This document shows positions 22,784 to 30,879 of a stretch of DNA of 50,676 nucleotides, piece by piece. Position 1 is the stretch's first letter, and each line of letters starts with the position of its first letter. The translations under genes and the position numbers were made by a program. The stretch lies in NCBI GenBank assembly GCA_046723645.1, contig JBKOUY010000089.1:1-50676 (forward strand), in the 5' to 3' direction. Under the pieces are notes generated by a model. That model worked only from the letters and a program-made list of their open reading frames with translations, was not told the DNA's origin and did no database searches. Source of the DNA: DASQUK01 sp046723645 (lineage in GTDB: Bacteria > Actinomycetota > Acidimicrobiia > Acidimicrobiales > VFJN01).

Positions 22784-23731
22784 GTGGAGCTGACCAACGA
22801 GTTCCGGGTGGGCGTTCCGGTCGAGCAAGCCTGGGAGGTGCTGACCGACGTCGAGCGCATCGCGCCGTGCATGCCGGGCGCGCAGCTCCAGGAGATCGAG
22901 GGCGACGAGTACCGCGGCATCGTCAAGGTCAAGGTTGGCCCGATCACCGCGCAGTACAAGGGAGCGGCGCGCTTCGTCGAGCAGGACGAGGCGGGGCACC
23001 GCGCCGTGCTGCGCGCCGAGGGCCGGGAGACGAGGGGCCAGGGAAACGCCAACGCCACCATCACTGCCCAGCTCGAACCCGACGGCGACGGCACCAAGAT
23101 CTCGGTGGCCACCGATCTCACCATCACCGGCCGCGTGGCCCAGTTCGGGCGCGGCGTGCTGGCCGACGTCTCGACCAAGCTGTTGGGCCAGTTCGCCGAG
23201 TGCCTCGAGACGAAGCTCCTGGCGGGGGAGAGCGGCGGAGCCGCCGCGGCCACGGCAGGTGGTGCGGACGCCGCGGGTGGCGGCGCCGATAGCGACGCTG
23301 GTGCCAGTGCCGGCGGTGGCGGGGCAGGTGCCGCCGGCGGTGGTGCGGGCGGCGGTGCCGCCTCGGCGAGCGCCACCGGCACGGCACCGTCGGCATCCGC
23401 CGTGGGGCCCCGGGACATCGCGTCGGAAGGCGCCGCCGCAACGCTGGGGGATGTGCCGCAGGGCGCAGCATGGCCCGGCCAGGGGGGACCCCCGACCGCC
23501 ACGGCCCAGACGGCCGAGGCCACCGCACCATCGGCCGGCGAGACCGATCGCGCCCGGGTCAACGGCACGTCCGGGCCGCAGATCCGGGTCGTCGACTCAC
23601 CCGACCCCGAGCCTGTCGACCTCATCGAGGCCGCCGGCGCCCCAGTCGCCAAGCGGCTGGCACCCGCGATCATCGGGCTCACAATCCTGTGGCTGCTCAG
23701 CATCTTCCTGCGCCGCCGGCGCCGTCGCTGA
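22784..23731 (+). CDS. coxG: CoxG-like SRPBCC protein with C-terminal membrane anchor
   Basis: 315-aa CoxG-family protein. Residues 1-145 form the SRPBCC fold (FRVGVPVEQAWEVLTDVERIAPCMPGAQL is the family opening). A Gly/Ala/Thr/Pro-rich linker of about 130 residues follows, and a single hydrophobic segment (AIIGLTILWLLSIFL) with a terminal run of Arg forms a tail anchor with the Arg on the cytoplasmic side. CoxG proteins recruit CO dehydrogenase to the membrane and are reported to hand over quinone; the anchor and long linker seen here fit such tethering. The GTG start lies four bases after the MocA-like stop. It is the last gene of the operon. Confidence 0.88.
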   Translation: MELTNEFRVGVPVEQAWEVLTDVERIAPCMPGAQLQEIEGDEYRGIVKVKVGPITAQYKGAARFVEQDEAGHRAVLRAEGRETRGQGNANATITAQLEPDGDGTKISVATDLTITGRVAQFGRGVLADVSTKLLGQFAECLETKLLAGESGGAAAATAGGADAAGGGADSDAGASAGGGGAGAAGGGAGGGAASASATGTAPSASAVGPRDIASEGAAATLGDVPQGAAWPGQGGPPTATAQTAEATAPSAGETDRARVNGTSGPQIRVVDSPDPEPVDLIEAAGAPVAKRLAPAIIGLTILWLLSIFLRRRRRR

Positions 23732-23756
23732 GGGCCTGAGGAGCGACTGCGGCCGA

Positions 23757-23785
23757 TTGGGAGCCCAAGGGCGCTGGGCTAGAGT
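23757..23785 (+). promoter_or_regulatory. Promoter of tRNA-Leu
   Basis: TTGGGA (23757-23762) and TAGAGT (23780-23785) are separated by 17 bases and end 31 bases before the tRNA. They resemble a housekeeping sigma-70-type promoter. Confidence 0.6.
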
Positions 23786-23816
23786 GTCCCTCCTGCCCGG
23801 AGTCCCGGACGGCCAC

Positions 23817-23901
23817 GTCGGAGTGGCGGAATTGGCAGACGCGCCAGGTTGAGGGCCTGGTGCCCGATAAGGGCGTGGGGGTTCAAGTCCCCCCTCCGAC
23901 A
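23817..23901 (+). tRNA. tRNA-Leu (anticodon GAG)
   Basis: 85-nt class II tRNA. The 7-bp acceptor stem pairs 23817-23823 (GTCGGAG) with 23894-23900 (CTCCGAC), with A as discriminator. The anticodon stem CCAGG/CCTGG holds the loop TTGAGGG, giving GAG, which reads leucine CUC/CUU codons. A long variable arm (GCCC...GGGC) and the T-arm GGGGG-TTCAAGT-CCCCC follow. CCA is not encoded. Its 3' end is repeated several times downstream, so it appears to be the attachment site of integrated elements. Confidence 0.96.
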
Positions 23902-23903
23902 CC

Positions 23904-24286
23904 CGAGTTGAACCCTCACGCGCGCCGCGAAGGTGCTGGTCACAGCGTTGATCTGGGCGTGGGGGTTTGTATCGCGGTGAGCGGAGTGATTTCCTTCCGG
24001 GAGTAGTTCCGGGAGTAGTCCGCGGGCACCGGCGCCGTCGATGAACGCCGTTGGTGAGCCGCGGCAAGGAACACGTTGCACACACAAGGTGCCTCATGCG
24101 CGTCACTCAGCCGTACTGACGCGTCGTCGTTCTGTCGCGTTCGGTGCGCTCCGACCCCGCGCAGATCGCCGAGTATGTGCGGGTCATGTCGTCCGTTCAC
24201 CTTCGCGCCGTCGACGACGGCTATCCGTTTACGCCTGTGACCGGTGCGGATCGTCGCCAGCTTCTCCGTTTGCTTCTACTGCTCCG
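23904..24286. other. No gene seen; left edge of the island
   Basis: Apart from a perfect 12-bp tandem repeat (23995-24006 and 24007-24018), no coding pattern or RNA is recognised. A 14-base segment at 23929-23942 recurs with one change next to the tRNA copy at 42.3 kb (42357-42370), so this flank may contain attachment-arm sequence. A decayed integrase could have lain here, but no integrase motif survives. Confidence 0.5.
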
Positions 24287-25435
24287 TCACAGGAAGGTGA
24301 GGTCGACGTCTTGGCCGGCCAACACGGCGCCGGCCTTGGTGAACGTGTCGAGCTTGACGCCGAAGTGTTGGGTCAGGGCGTGGATGTCGCGAAGGCGGCG
24401 CTGGAGGGGGCTGCTGGAGTAGATCGAGCTTCCGCCGCCGGCGGTGTAGGCCATGTCGACCACCGACGCGGCGGTCGTGGTCACCCATGTGCCCGTGGCC
24501 CGGATCCGGGCCCGGTGCTCGGGGGTGAACGATGTGCCGGCCACCGCCGTCGCCCACGCCTCCTCGGCGTCGGTGTACAGCAGGGCGCGGGCGGCTCGCA
24601 GCCGGGCGTCGGCGTCGCCGAGCTGATTCTGGAACAGCGGGTTCGACGCCAGCGTCCCGTCGCTGAACAGCGGCACCTTCCCGGTGGCCAGGTCGATAAC
24701 CTCGCCCAGAGCTCCGTGGGCGATGCCGACCGCCACGGCCCCGATCCTGAGCGAGGAGAGTGACAGCTCGGGTATGCGCAGAAGCGGGACGTCGAGGCAC
24801 GGCTCGTCCCAGATCACAAAGCTGCGTTCGGCCGGCACGAAGACGTTGTTGACGACGAAGTCGTGGCTTGCGGTGCCGCACAGGCCCGACACCGACCAGG
24901 TGTCTTTGATCTCCACGTCGGTGGGGGGTAGCACCATCATGCGTATCGGCGGCTGGCGGCCGTCGTCCACGATGCAGTGGGCGACGAACCAGTGGCAGTG
25001 CTGGCAGCCGCTGGCGAACGACCACTGTCCGGTGACCGCGAACCCGCCATCGACCGGCGTGGCCACGCCCGTCGGGTTGAACGTGCCGGCGAGGACGACG
25101 TCGGGGCCGGCGGTGTAGAGGGCGTCGAAGGTTTCGCCGGGCAGCTTCCCGAGCAGCACCGGCGCCAAGCCTCCGATCATCACCGTCCACCCCACCGAGC
25201 CATCGGCGCGGGCCAGCTCTTCGATCACCCGCATCTCCGCGGGCACGTCGAGCTCGGCGCCGGCGTGGCTGCGGGGCACCAGCATCCGGAAACAGCCCGC
25301 CGCCGTCAGCTCCTCGACCAGGTCCGGGGGCACCCGCCGCCCGCGTTCGATCTCCTCGCTGCGAGCCACGATGGCGGGAGACAGGGTGCGCACCGCCTCG
25401 AAGGTGGCGTTTGTCTCAATCACTTGGGTGGTCAT
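24287..25435 (-). CDS. Acyl-CoA dehydrogenase-like flavin monooxygenase
   Basis: 382-aa protein of the acyl-CoA dehydrogenase fold, nearest in layout to the flavin-dependent monooxygenases HsaA, DszC and similar two-component hydroxylases. Seen: an all-alpha N-terminal domain (EEIERGRRVPPDLVEELTAAGCFRML), the central beta domain with GTFNPTGVATPVDGGFAVTGQWSFASGC, where the family has its flavin-contact WxFxSG motif, and a C-terminal helical domain ending near TKAGAVLAGQDVDLTFL. There is no obvious catalytic Glu of true acyl-CoA dehydrogenases. A flavin reductase partner is not visible nearby. The ATG has GGGAAGGAAA just upstream. The substrate is unknown. Confidence 0.85.
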   Translation of the reverse strand: MTTQVIETNATFEAVRTLSPAIVARSEEIERGRRVPPDLVEELTAAGCFRMLVPRSHAGAELDVPAEMRVIEELARADGSVGWTVMIGGLAPVLLGKLPGETFDALYTAGPDVVLAGTFNPTGVATPVDGGFAVTGQWSFASGCQHCHWFVAHCIVDDGRQPPIRMMVLPPTDVEIKDTWSVSGLCGTASHDFVVNNVFVPAERSFVIWDEPCLDVPLLRIPELSLSSLRIGAVAVGIAHGALGEVIDLATGKVPLFSDGTLASNPLFQNQLGDADARLRAARALLYTDAEEAWATAVAGTSFTPEHRARIRATGTWVTTTAASVVDMAYTAGGGSSIYSSSPLQRRLRDIHALTQHFGVKLDTFTKAGAVLAGQDVDLTFL

Positions 25436-25524
25436 GGTTTCCTTCCCCGCAGGTGTTCAACGATCGGGAGCTGGCTCGCGTGTTCGCTCCACCCTGCCGA
25501 CCTGTGCGATCACGGTGCCCGGAT

Positions 25525-25986
25525 TCATGTCGTCGCGCAGCAGGCGCCGGCGGGGGCCTCCGGATCGCTGGTGCAGCATCCAACGGTGTCGTCGGCGGGG
25601 GACGGCTCGACGTCGTCGGCGAGCACGGTGTAGAACTCCCAGCCGCCGTGGGGGACGTCGGGTGCGTTGACCCACACCTTGTCCTGCAGGGCGTGGCAGC
25701 AACGCTCCTCACTGGCCATCGTGGTCGCCAAACCGGCGGCGACGAAGCGGGCCGCGGCGGCGGCCACGTCGTCGGTGGAGGCGGCCTCGACGCCGAGATG
25801 GTTGAGCGCCGAGGTGGCGGTGGGGTTCTCGAACAACACCAGCTTCAGCGGCGGGTCGGCGATCGCGAAGTTTGCGTAGCCCGCCCGCCGCTTGGCCGGC
25901 TCAACCCCGAAGAAGTCGCGGTAGAACCGGGTCGCCTCCTCCAAGTCGGTCACATTCAGGGCGAGCTGCACTCTGCTCGTGGTCAT
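25525..25986 (-). CDS. arsI: ArsI/CadI-family glyoxalase-fold metalloprotein
   Basis: 153-aa vicinal-oxygen-chelate protein. ArsI enzymes are Fe(II) dioxygenases that split the carbon-arsenic bond of trivalent organoarsenicals; the related CadI is induced by cadmium and arsenic. Seen: the opening SRVQLALNVTDLEEATRFY, the ArsI block GYANFAIADPPLKLVL, the vicinal pair Cys96-Cys97 in CCHALQDKVW that binds the arsenical, and the metal ligand candidates Gln7, His63 and Glu117. A C-terminal tail carries two more Cys pairs. I choose the second ATG of the ATGATG (25986) because AGGAG is then six bases away; a start at 26016 is possible but has no ribosome binding site. It is divergent from a sigma factor gene. 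Confidence 0.9.
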   Translation of the reverse strand: MTTSRVQLALNVTDLEEATRFYRDFFGVEPAKRRAGYANFAIADPPLKLVLFENPTATSALNHLGVEAASTDDVAAAAARFVAAGLATTMASEERCCHALQDKVWVNAPDVPHGGWEFYTVLADDVEPSPADDTVGCCTSDPEAPAGACCATT

Positions 25987-26082
25987 CATCGTCTCCTCAA
26001 CGGTCGCTGGGATCATCGTCGCCGTCAGGCAGCGGCGCCGACATCACGGTGTCGCTCACTAAAGACGTTCACAGCGCCGAAT

Positions 26083-26109
26083 GGACGCAACCTCGTCGCG
26101 GTTGCGTCC
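26083..26109. promoter_or_regulatory. Perfect palindromic operator candidate between arsI and sigma factor gene
   Basis: GGACGCAACC (26083-26092) and GGTTGCGTCC (26100-26109) form a perfect 10-bp inverted repeat with a 7-base spacer, about 97 bases from the arsI start and 47 bases before the sigma start. It is well placed to bind a dimeric regulator controlling both genes. No ArsR-type repressor gene is seen nearby. Confidence 0.55.
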
Positions 26110-26155
26110 CTCGCCGAGGTCATTCGTCAGTACTGTCGACACTGGGAGATGACCG

Positions 26156-26755
26156 ATGGACGCGCCCGCCCCACCCCGAACTCGACCGAGCCCTGGTCTC
26201 GACGCCGGCTGGGCCGAGACCACAACCCGGCTACGAGCCTTCATCGCCAGACGGGTGGACAACCCTCACATCGCCGACGACATCACCCAAGACGTGCTCA
26301 CGCGCAGCCTGGCAGGAGGAACCCTCGACACCCTCGACAACCCGACCGGCTGGCTCTACCGGGCGGCCCGCAACGCCGTGATCGACCACTATCGCCTGCG
26401 GCGGCGACACCAGCCACTGCTCGACGACGACGAGCGCGGGACCCAACCGGAGGTCGGTGACAGCGGACCCAACCAGGCCACCCGCGAGCTGGCACGCTGC
26501 CTCCAACCCCTCGTCGATCAGCTCCAACCCATCTACCGGGACGCCCTCACCCGCGTCGACCTCCACGGCCAAACCCACGTACAGGCCGCCGCCGCGACCG
26601 GCATCTCGCTGTCCGGCATGAAATCACGCGTCCAGCGTGGCCGCCACCAACTCCGAGACCTCCTCACTACCTGCTGCGCCGTGCACACCGACAGCACTGG
26701 CGCGATCCACTCCTACCACCCCGACGATCGCCGCTGCGCGTCCAACTGCAACTGA
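26156..26755 (+). CDS. ECF-type RNA polymerase sigma factor (SigZ-like) with Cys-rich tail
   Basis: 199-aa sigma-70-family factor. Region 2 is TTTRLRAFIARRVDNPHIADDITQDVLTR with the later WLYRAARNAVIDHYR, and region 4 spans about residues 115-165, with the helix-turn-helix QTHVQAAAATGISLSGMKSRVQRGR. The extreme C-terminus has four cysteines (173, 174, 194, 198) with two His between, a layout that recurs in SigZ-type factors and could sense a metal or metalloid. No anti-sigma gene follows. A GGGAG at 26144-26148, seven bases before the ATG, decides the start. Divergent placement next to arsI suggests a role in arsenic or metal response; this is inference. Confidence 0.87.
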   Translation: MDAPAPPRTRPSPGLDAGWAETTTRLRAFIARRVDNPHIADDITQDVLTRSLAGGTLDTLDNPTGWLYRAARNAVIDHYRLRRRHQPLLDDDERGTQPEVGDSGPNQATRELARCLQPLVDQLQPIYRDALTRVDLHGQTHVQAAAATGISLSGMKSRVQRGRHQLRDLLTTCCAVHTDSTGAIHSYHPDDRRCASNCN

Positions 26756-27306
26756 CCTCGCACTCAACGACCACAGCGACCGGCCGACGACTCAAACGCC
26801 GGCAACGAGTTCTACGTCTGCCCCGGCGTCCCACTGACCTCGGGTAAGGCATATCGCTTCGAGCGCCAGCCACCGATGAGCATCCCGGAACGATCCTCGA
26901 GACGACCGACGACGACCGCCTTCGATCGCCGTGCGCACGGTCACCGTGCCCATTCGATAATCGTCGGCGCGAGGTCGGCGTCGCCCACTCCACATCCGGC
27001 GTGATGCCGCGGGCCCGGCGCCCGATGATCGCGGGCGGCGTCAACGGCGGCACCCGACCGCCCGCGAGGAGCAAGGGTGGGCATTCCCCACAGAACCCGA
27101 ACACGTCCGTGCGACTGCCCGCGAGGCGTGCCAGCATCCCTCAGTACCGAACTTCCAGCAGGCGGCGTGGCGGCATAACGACGGTGATGGGTGCGACTGA
27201 CGTGTGTTGCGTCGCTCCAGAACGGCGGAGACGTCGGGCGCGTCATATGTCACCGCCCGCCGACCGAGTGTGCTCTTCGCTACGGATTCGAGCGGCACGC
27301 CTCTCG
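26756..27306. other. No intact gene; possible sulfatase remnant
   Basis: No convincing reading frame. On the minus strand around 26944-27150, segments in different frames (GMPTLAPRG and DLAPTIIEWA) resemble the C-terminal part of sulfatase/alkaline phosphatase-type enzymes, so this may be decayed coding DNA. The resemblance is weak. Confidence 0.3.
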
Positions 27307-28110
27307 CTACGTCAGGCGCTGGCCCCACGACTGGATCAGCGTGAATGTCGTTCCCCAGCGCCCGGGTTCTTGCAGCTCGGCCTCCGCGTCACTGCGCAGG
27401 CGCTCGAGGTCGGCGGGCTCTACCAAGGAGAGCAACCGAGCCTCGAGGGCGGTGGCGAACTGCAGGGGAAGCCGCAAGTACGGATGCCCAGGCGGGAGCG
27501 CAAACAGGTCGGCTCTCACATTCGCCTCGACACCCGCGCTGCGGAACAACTCCAGGTGCGTCCTCCCCGAATCCCAGTCGCCCCCCGTTCGCCGGAAGGC
27601 CTCCACGATCAGCACGATGAGCTTCTCCAGCGCCGGGGCGGGAGGGTTGAAATGCCAGGAGGCGACGTCGGGGTCTTCCAGCACGACCGTGCCACCGGGA
27701 CGGACGAGGCGGAGATAGGTGGCGAGCTGTTCCGGTGCGCGGCCCAGTGGGGTGATCTCGTAGCGGGCGTGAACCAGGTCGAAGGACTCGGGCTCGAGGC
27801 TGGTGGCGAAGAGGTCGTCCTTCACGAGCGTAACGTTGCCGAGGCCCTCGTCAACGACGAACTGTTTGGCTTCGGCGAGCATGGCGTCGTCCACGTCGGT
27901 GCCCACCGCCTCGCCGTCGGGTCCGACCCACTCGCTGAGCAGTCGCAGCCATCCCATCACGCCGCAGCCGACGTCGACGGCCCGGTAGCCGTCACCGTCG
28001 CCGATCTCTTCCAGCAGCCGACGCCCGGCCGGCTCCCACACCCGGGACTGGAGCTTGAGGCGCTCCAGCTCGGAGAGCTGACCGGCCAGCAGGTACTCGG
28101 ACGAACTCAC
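27307..28110 (-). CDS. Class I SAM-dependent methyltransferase
   Basis: 267-aa methyltransferase. After an N-terminal helical cap (SSSEYLLAGQLSELERLKLQ), motif I is AVDVGCGVMGWLRLL, the acidic end of strand 2 is VGTDVDDAMLAEA, motif III includes NVTLVKDDLFA, and motif IV is FDLVHARY. The domain continues through VRPGGTVVLEDPDV. The substrate cannot be told; members of this group methylate varied small molecules. The upstream frame is open to 28245, but I choose the GTG at 28110, which has GAGGAG a few bases ahead. It is divergent from an HxlR-type regulator, which may control it. Confidence 0.85.
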   Translation of the reverse strand: MSSSEYLLAGQLSELERLKLQSRVWEPAGRRLLEEIGDGDGYRAVDVGCGVMGWLRLLSEWVGPDGEAVGTDVDDAMLAEAKQFVVDEGLGNVTLVKDDLFATSLEPESFDLVHARYEITPLGRAPEQLATYLRLVRPGGTVVLEDPDVASWHFNPPAPALEKLIVLIVEAFRRTGGDWDSGRTHLELFRSAGVEANVRADLFALPPGHPYLRLPLQFATALEARLLSLVEPADLERLRSDAEAELQEPGRWGTTFTLIQSWGQRLT

Positions 28111-28295
28111 GGCATCTCCTCTCGGTCCATCTCTCGGGTTCGCTCCCACTGTCAGGGAGGTCGGCGGAGGCCACAAGTGCAAGTCCTGAACCTTGCGCGT
28201 TGGCGGCTGGAGTTGCCGCGCCGAGGTGGCGGACCGGACCGTCAAGTTCTGACTGTGAACTAGTCGGGCCCGTACCTCGATGGCAGGCTGTGGGC

Positions 28296-29033
28296 GTGAG
28301 GACCTACCAGCAGTACTGCCCCATCGCCCGGGCGTCGGAGCTGCTGGCCGAGCGCTGGACCGTCATCATCCTGCGCAACATCCTCGTTGGCTGCCAGACC
28401 TTCAACGAGATCGCCGGCGGCGCCCCCGGACTCTCCCGCGGGCTGCTCTCCAAGCGGCTGCGGGAGCTGGAGCGCGCTGGGATCATCGAGATCCATCCCA
28501 AGCCCACAGGCCTGGGCTCGACCTATGAGCCCACCGAGGCGGGGCGGGAGCTGTCGGAGCTCATGCTGACCCTCGAGCGCTGGGGTCGGAAGTGGGCGGA
28601 GCTGAAGCCCGAACACGCCCACCCAGGCGTGGTGCTGTGGGTGTGGGCGAACTTCTTCCTGGACCGCGACTGCCTCCCCCGGCGCCGGGTGGTGGTCCGC
28701 TTCGAGTACCCGACGCTACCGGGGTCGGCGCGTCGGAGCTGGCTGCTGATCGAACGGGGCGACGCCGAGTATTGCCTGAAGCACCCGGGCGGCGACGAAG
28801 AACTCATCGTCGTGGTCCACGATCCCCTGGCGTTCGCCCGCTGGCACATGGGCCAGATCCAGTGGCGTGACGCTCTGCGCTCCGGAGCGATCGAGGTAGA
28901 AGGGTCCCCGGCGCTGGCCCGGGCGCTCCCCACCTGGAACCGACACGGCTGGGCGGCCGACGACCCACGCGCCGGCTACGAGGGATCGACCCGGCGCCAG
29001 CCCGCCCCGGCGCTCGCAGCCACTCCCACCTGA
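28296..29033 (+). CDS. HxlR-family transcriptional regulator with C-terminal domain
   Basis: 245-aa regulator. Residues 3-100 form the HxlR winged helix: the family Cys and helix CPIARASELLAERWTVIILRNI, recognition region GLSRGLLSKRLRELERAGII, and wing GSTYEPTEAGREL. The rest is an extension of about 130 residues seen in actinobacterial long HxlR proteins, resembling an SCP2-type lipid-binding pocket; this is a loose resemblance. GTG at 28296 gives the usual MRTYQQYCP start; a GTG two codons upstream is also possible. The long frame upstream overlaps the intergenic region and is not supported. A divergent methyltransferase gene lies 185 bases away and is a likely target. Confidence 0.86.
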   Translation: MRTYQQYCPIARASELLAERWTVIILRNILVGCQTFNEIAGGAPGLSRGLLSKRLRELERAGIIEIHPKPTGLGSTYEPTEAGRELSELMLTLERWGRKWAELKPEHAHPGVVLWVWANFFLDRDCLPRRRVVVRFEYPTLPGSARRSWLLIERGDAEYCLKHPGGDEELIVVVHDPLAFARWHMGQIQWRDALRSGAIEVEGSPALARALPTWNRHGWAADDPRAGYEGSTRRQPAPALAATPT

Positions 29034-29078
29034 GCCACCTCCGGGCAGGGTGCGCCACGCCCGGCTCAGGTTCAAACG

Positions 29079-29632
29079 TTGCGGTGTTCGCCGGATTGGT
29101 TCGATGCGGACGCGGTTCGGGCGGTCGTAACCGACGACATCGTCGCCGGGTGGGATGCGATCGATACGCTCGACGGGCTCGTGCGCAAGTCGTTGGTCGT
29201 CGCCGCGCAGCAGGAGAACGGCGTGACGCGGTTCCAGATGCTGGAGACGCTGCGACAGTACCCGCGCGACCGACTCGACGAGCACGACGACATGGACATG
29301 TGGCGCTGTCGACACGCGGAGTACTACGCCGTGCTCGGCGAACAGATCCGCGACGGGCCGCGGGGCCCGGACGAGTTCGCGTGATGAGCGCGGCGCGAGA
29401 CCGAGCTCGACAACATGCGCGCCGTGACGTGGTGCCGATCGACCGACAAGAAGTTGCCCTGGTGATGTCACTCCTCGTAGGAGGCAGCGAAGAAGGGTTC
29501 GGGGTGTGGAACGGGTTGAGTGGAGCCGCGACGCCCGCACTGCCCCTGATCGACAGGCTCGATGCGCCACGGCGCGTGTCCTTGCTCCTGCTCGCCACGC
29601 TCGAGGCCTATGAGCGGGGCGATATGCGATAG
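29079..29632 (+). pseudogene. Remnant of an AfsR/cyclase-type NTPase regulator
   Basis: Several frames together spell pieces of a large signal-transduction ATPase: AVFAG then FDADAVRAVV, WDAIDTLDGLVRKSLV, FQMLETLRQYPRDRL, ETELDNMRAV in a third frame, then LLLATLEAYERGDMR. These match, in order, the region after the NTPase in the cyclase-ATPase at 44959-47754 (where LDSVNELVVKSML and LLEPLRQYLAERL are seen). At least three frameshifts and the loss of both ends show that it is dead. It lies directly before the tRNA-Leu 3' repeats, so it probably marks the end of one integrated element. Confidence 0.7.
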
Positions 29633-29760
29633 GCCCGTACGTTGGAACGCCAGGCAAAGGACATCGCGGCCTCGACTGATCTCAGCCGACGGACGAGCTG
29701 CGACCGTCGCCTCGAGGGGGCTCAAGCAGCCACTGCCCAGAACTCGCCAAGCGCAGGTGC

Positions 29761-29821
29761 GCGTGGGGTAAGTGTGCAAGTCCCCCTCCGACAGACCCCC
29801 TCCGACACCCGAGTTGAACCC
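29761..29821 (+). repeat. tRNA-Leu 3'-end repeats (attachment-site-like), two in tandem
   Basis: A degenerate copy of the T-arm and acceptor of tRNA-Leu (29761-29793) is followed by a second partial copy. The segment 29796-29821 is identical over 26 bases to 23890-23915, spanning the last 12 bases of the tRNA gene and 14 bases beyond it. This is the direct repeat expected when an element integrates into a tRNA gene. Confidence 0.75.
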
Positions 29822-29919
29822 CCACGGTGCTACTAAACACCTGCTCACTGGCCCTGGTCAGCCGTGGTGGTTCGTGTCGGTGGTGGTCTTTGCGAACCTG
29901 TACCTGGGCACGATCCTGG

Positions 29920-30827
29920 CTAGTGCAGGGCGAGGCCGAGCAGGGGGCGTACCCATCCGAGCCGTGCGAGGGCGTCGTCGGCCTCGGGGGCGCGACCGGC
30001 CATCATCTGGAAGCTGTGCGCCTGTTCGGGGAAGACGTCAAGGCGGACATCGACGCCTGCCTTCTCGGCGAGCCCGGCGACCCCGGCGGCTGTCGTCGAG
30101 CAGGAGCTCGTAGCCGCCGACCTGGATGTAGATGGGCGGCAGGCCGGTGAGGTCGGCCTACAGCGGGTTGGCGTAGGGGTCCTTCGGGTCGGTGCCCCCG
30201 ACGAAGCCGGCGGCCAGCTGCTTGACCCAGTCGTGGTTGAACAGCGCGTCCTTGCCGCTGTTGGAGATGATCGTGTCCCCGACGACCTCCATGTCGAACC
30301 AGGGCGACAGCGGCATCGCCGCGGCCGGCAGCGGCAGGTCGGCATTCAGGGCGCGGAGCTGCGCGGTCACCACGACCCCGCCGCCGGCGGAATCGCCAGT
30401 GATGGCGATGTGCTCAGGTTTGATCCCCTGGTCGAGCAGCCACCGGTAGGTCGTGACGATCTCGTCGAGTGGGCGGGATGCTGGCCTTCGGGCAGCAGCC
30501 GGTAGTTGGGGATCAGCGCTCGCGCGCCGACGGCCTTGGCGAGGTGCCCGTACAGCTTGCGGTGGGTGTACATCGACCCGGAGGCGAACCCGCCGCCCCA
30601 CAGCAGCACGCGGTCGTTGTGCGCGCCGTGCGGGATGGCCCACAGCGCGGGCACGCCGCCTGGGGCGTCGAGCTCGACGTAGTCGACGCTGGCCGGCTCG
30701 GTCGTCAACACGTTCCAGCCCTCGATCAGGTCCTTCTGGTCGTGCGCGTCCAGTCGGGGTTATCGGCGAAGGCCGTCAGCCAGCCCTGGTACAGCTTCTT
30801 CACGACGTCTGATTGCTTGCTTGCCAT
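29920..30827 (-). pseudogene. Decayed alpha/beta hydrolase (hormone-sensitive-lipase type)
   Basis: Read across three frames this is a full-length esterase: a start ATG at 30827 with AAGGAG, VVKKLYQGWLTAF, the oxyanion region WGGGFASGSMYTHRK, YRLLPEGQHP, the nucleophile block ITGDSAGGG, PLSPWFDM, YIQVGGYELLLDD, and FPEQAHSFQMM with the catalytic His. It is broken by frameshifts near 30750, 30470 and 30090 and by an in-frame TAG at 30158-30160. Four lesions in 900 bases make sequencing error unlikely. It is the last member of the minus-strand run that begins with the ABC exporter genes. Confidence 0.8.
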
Positions 30828-30879
30828 CGTGGGTGCTCCTTGTCCCGGCTCTGCTGACGGACCCTGGTCTGAGCCGCGA

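Noticed and set aside
23902..24286. Expected integrase gene beside tRNA-Leu
   Set aside because: Neither strand shows the Arg...His-x-x-Arg...Tyr pattern of tyrosine recombinases or a serine recombinase motif.
26970..27010. Sequence resembling the shared promoter core (TCCACATCCGGCGTGATG)
   Set aside because: Lacks TTCGGG, and no TANNNT lies 18 bases downstream; no gene start follows.
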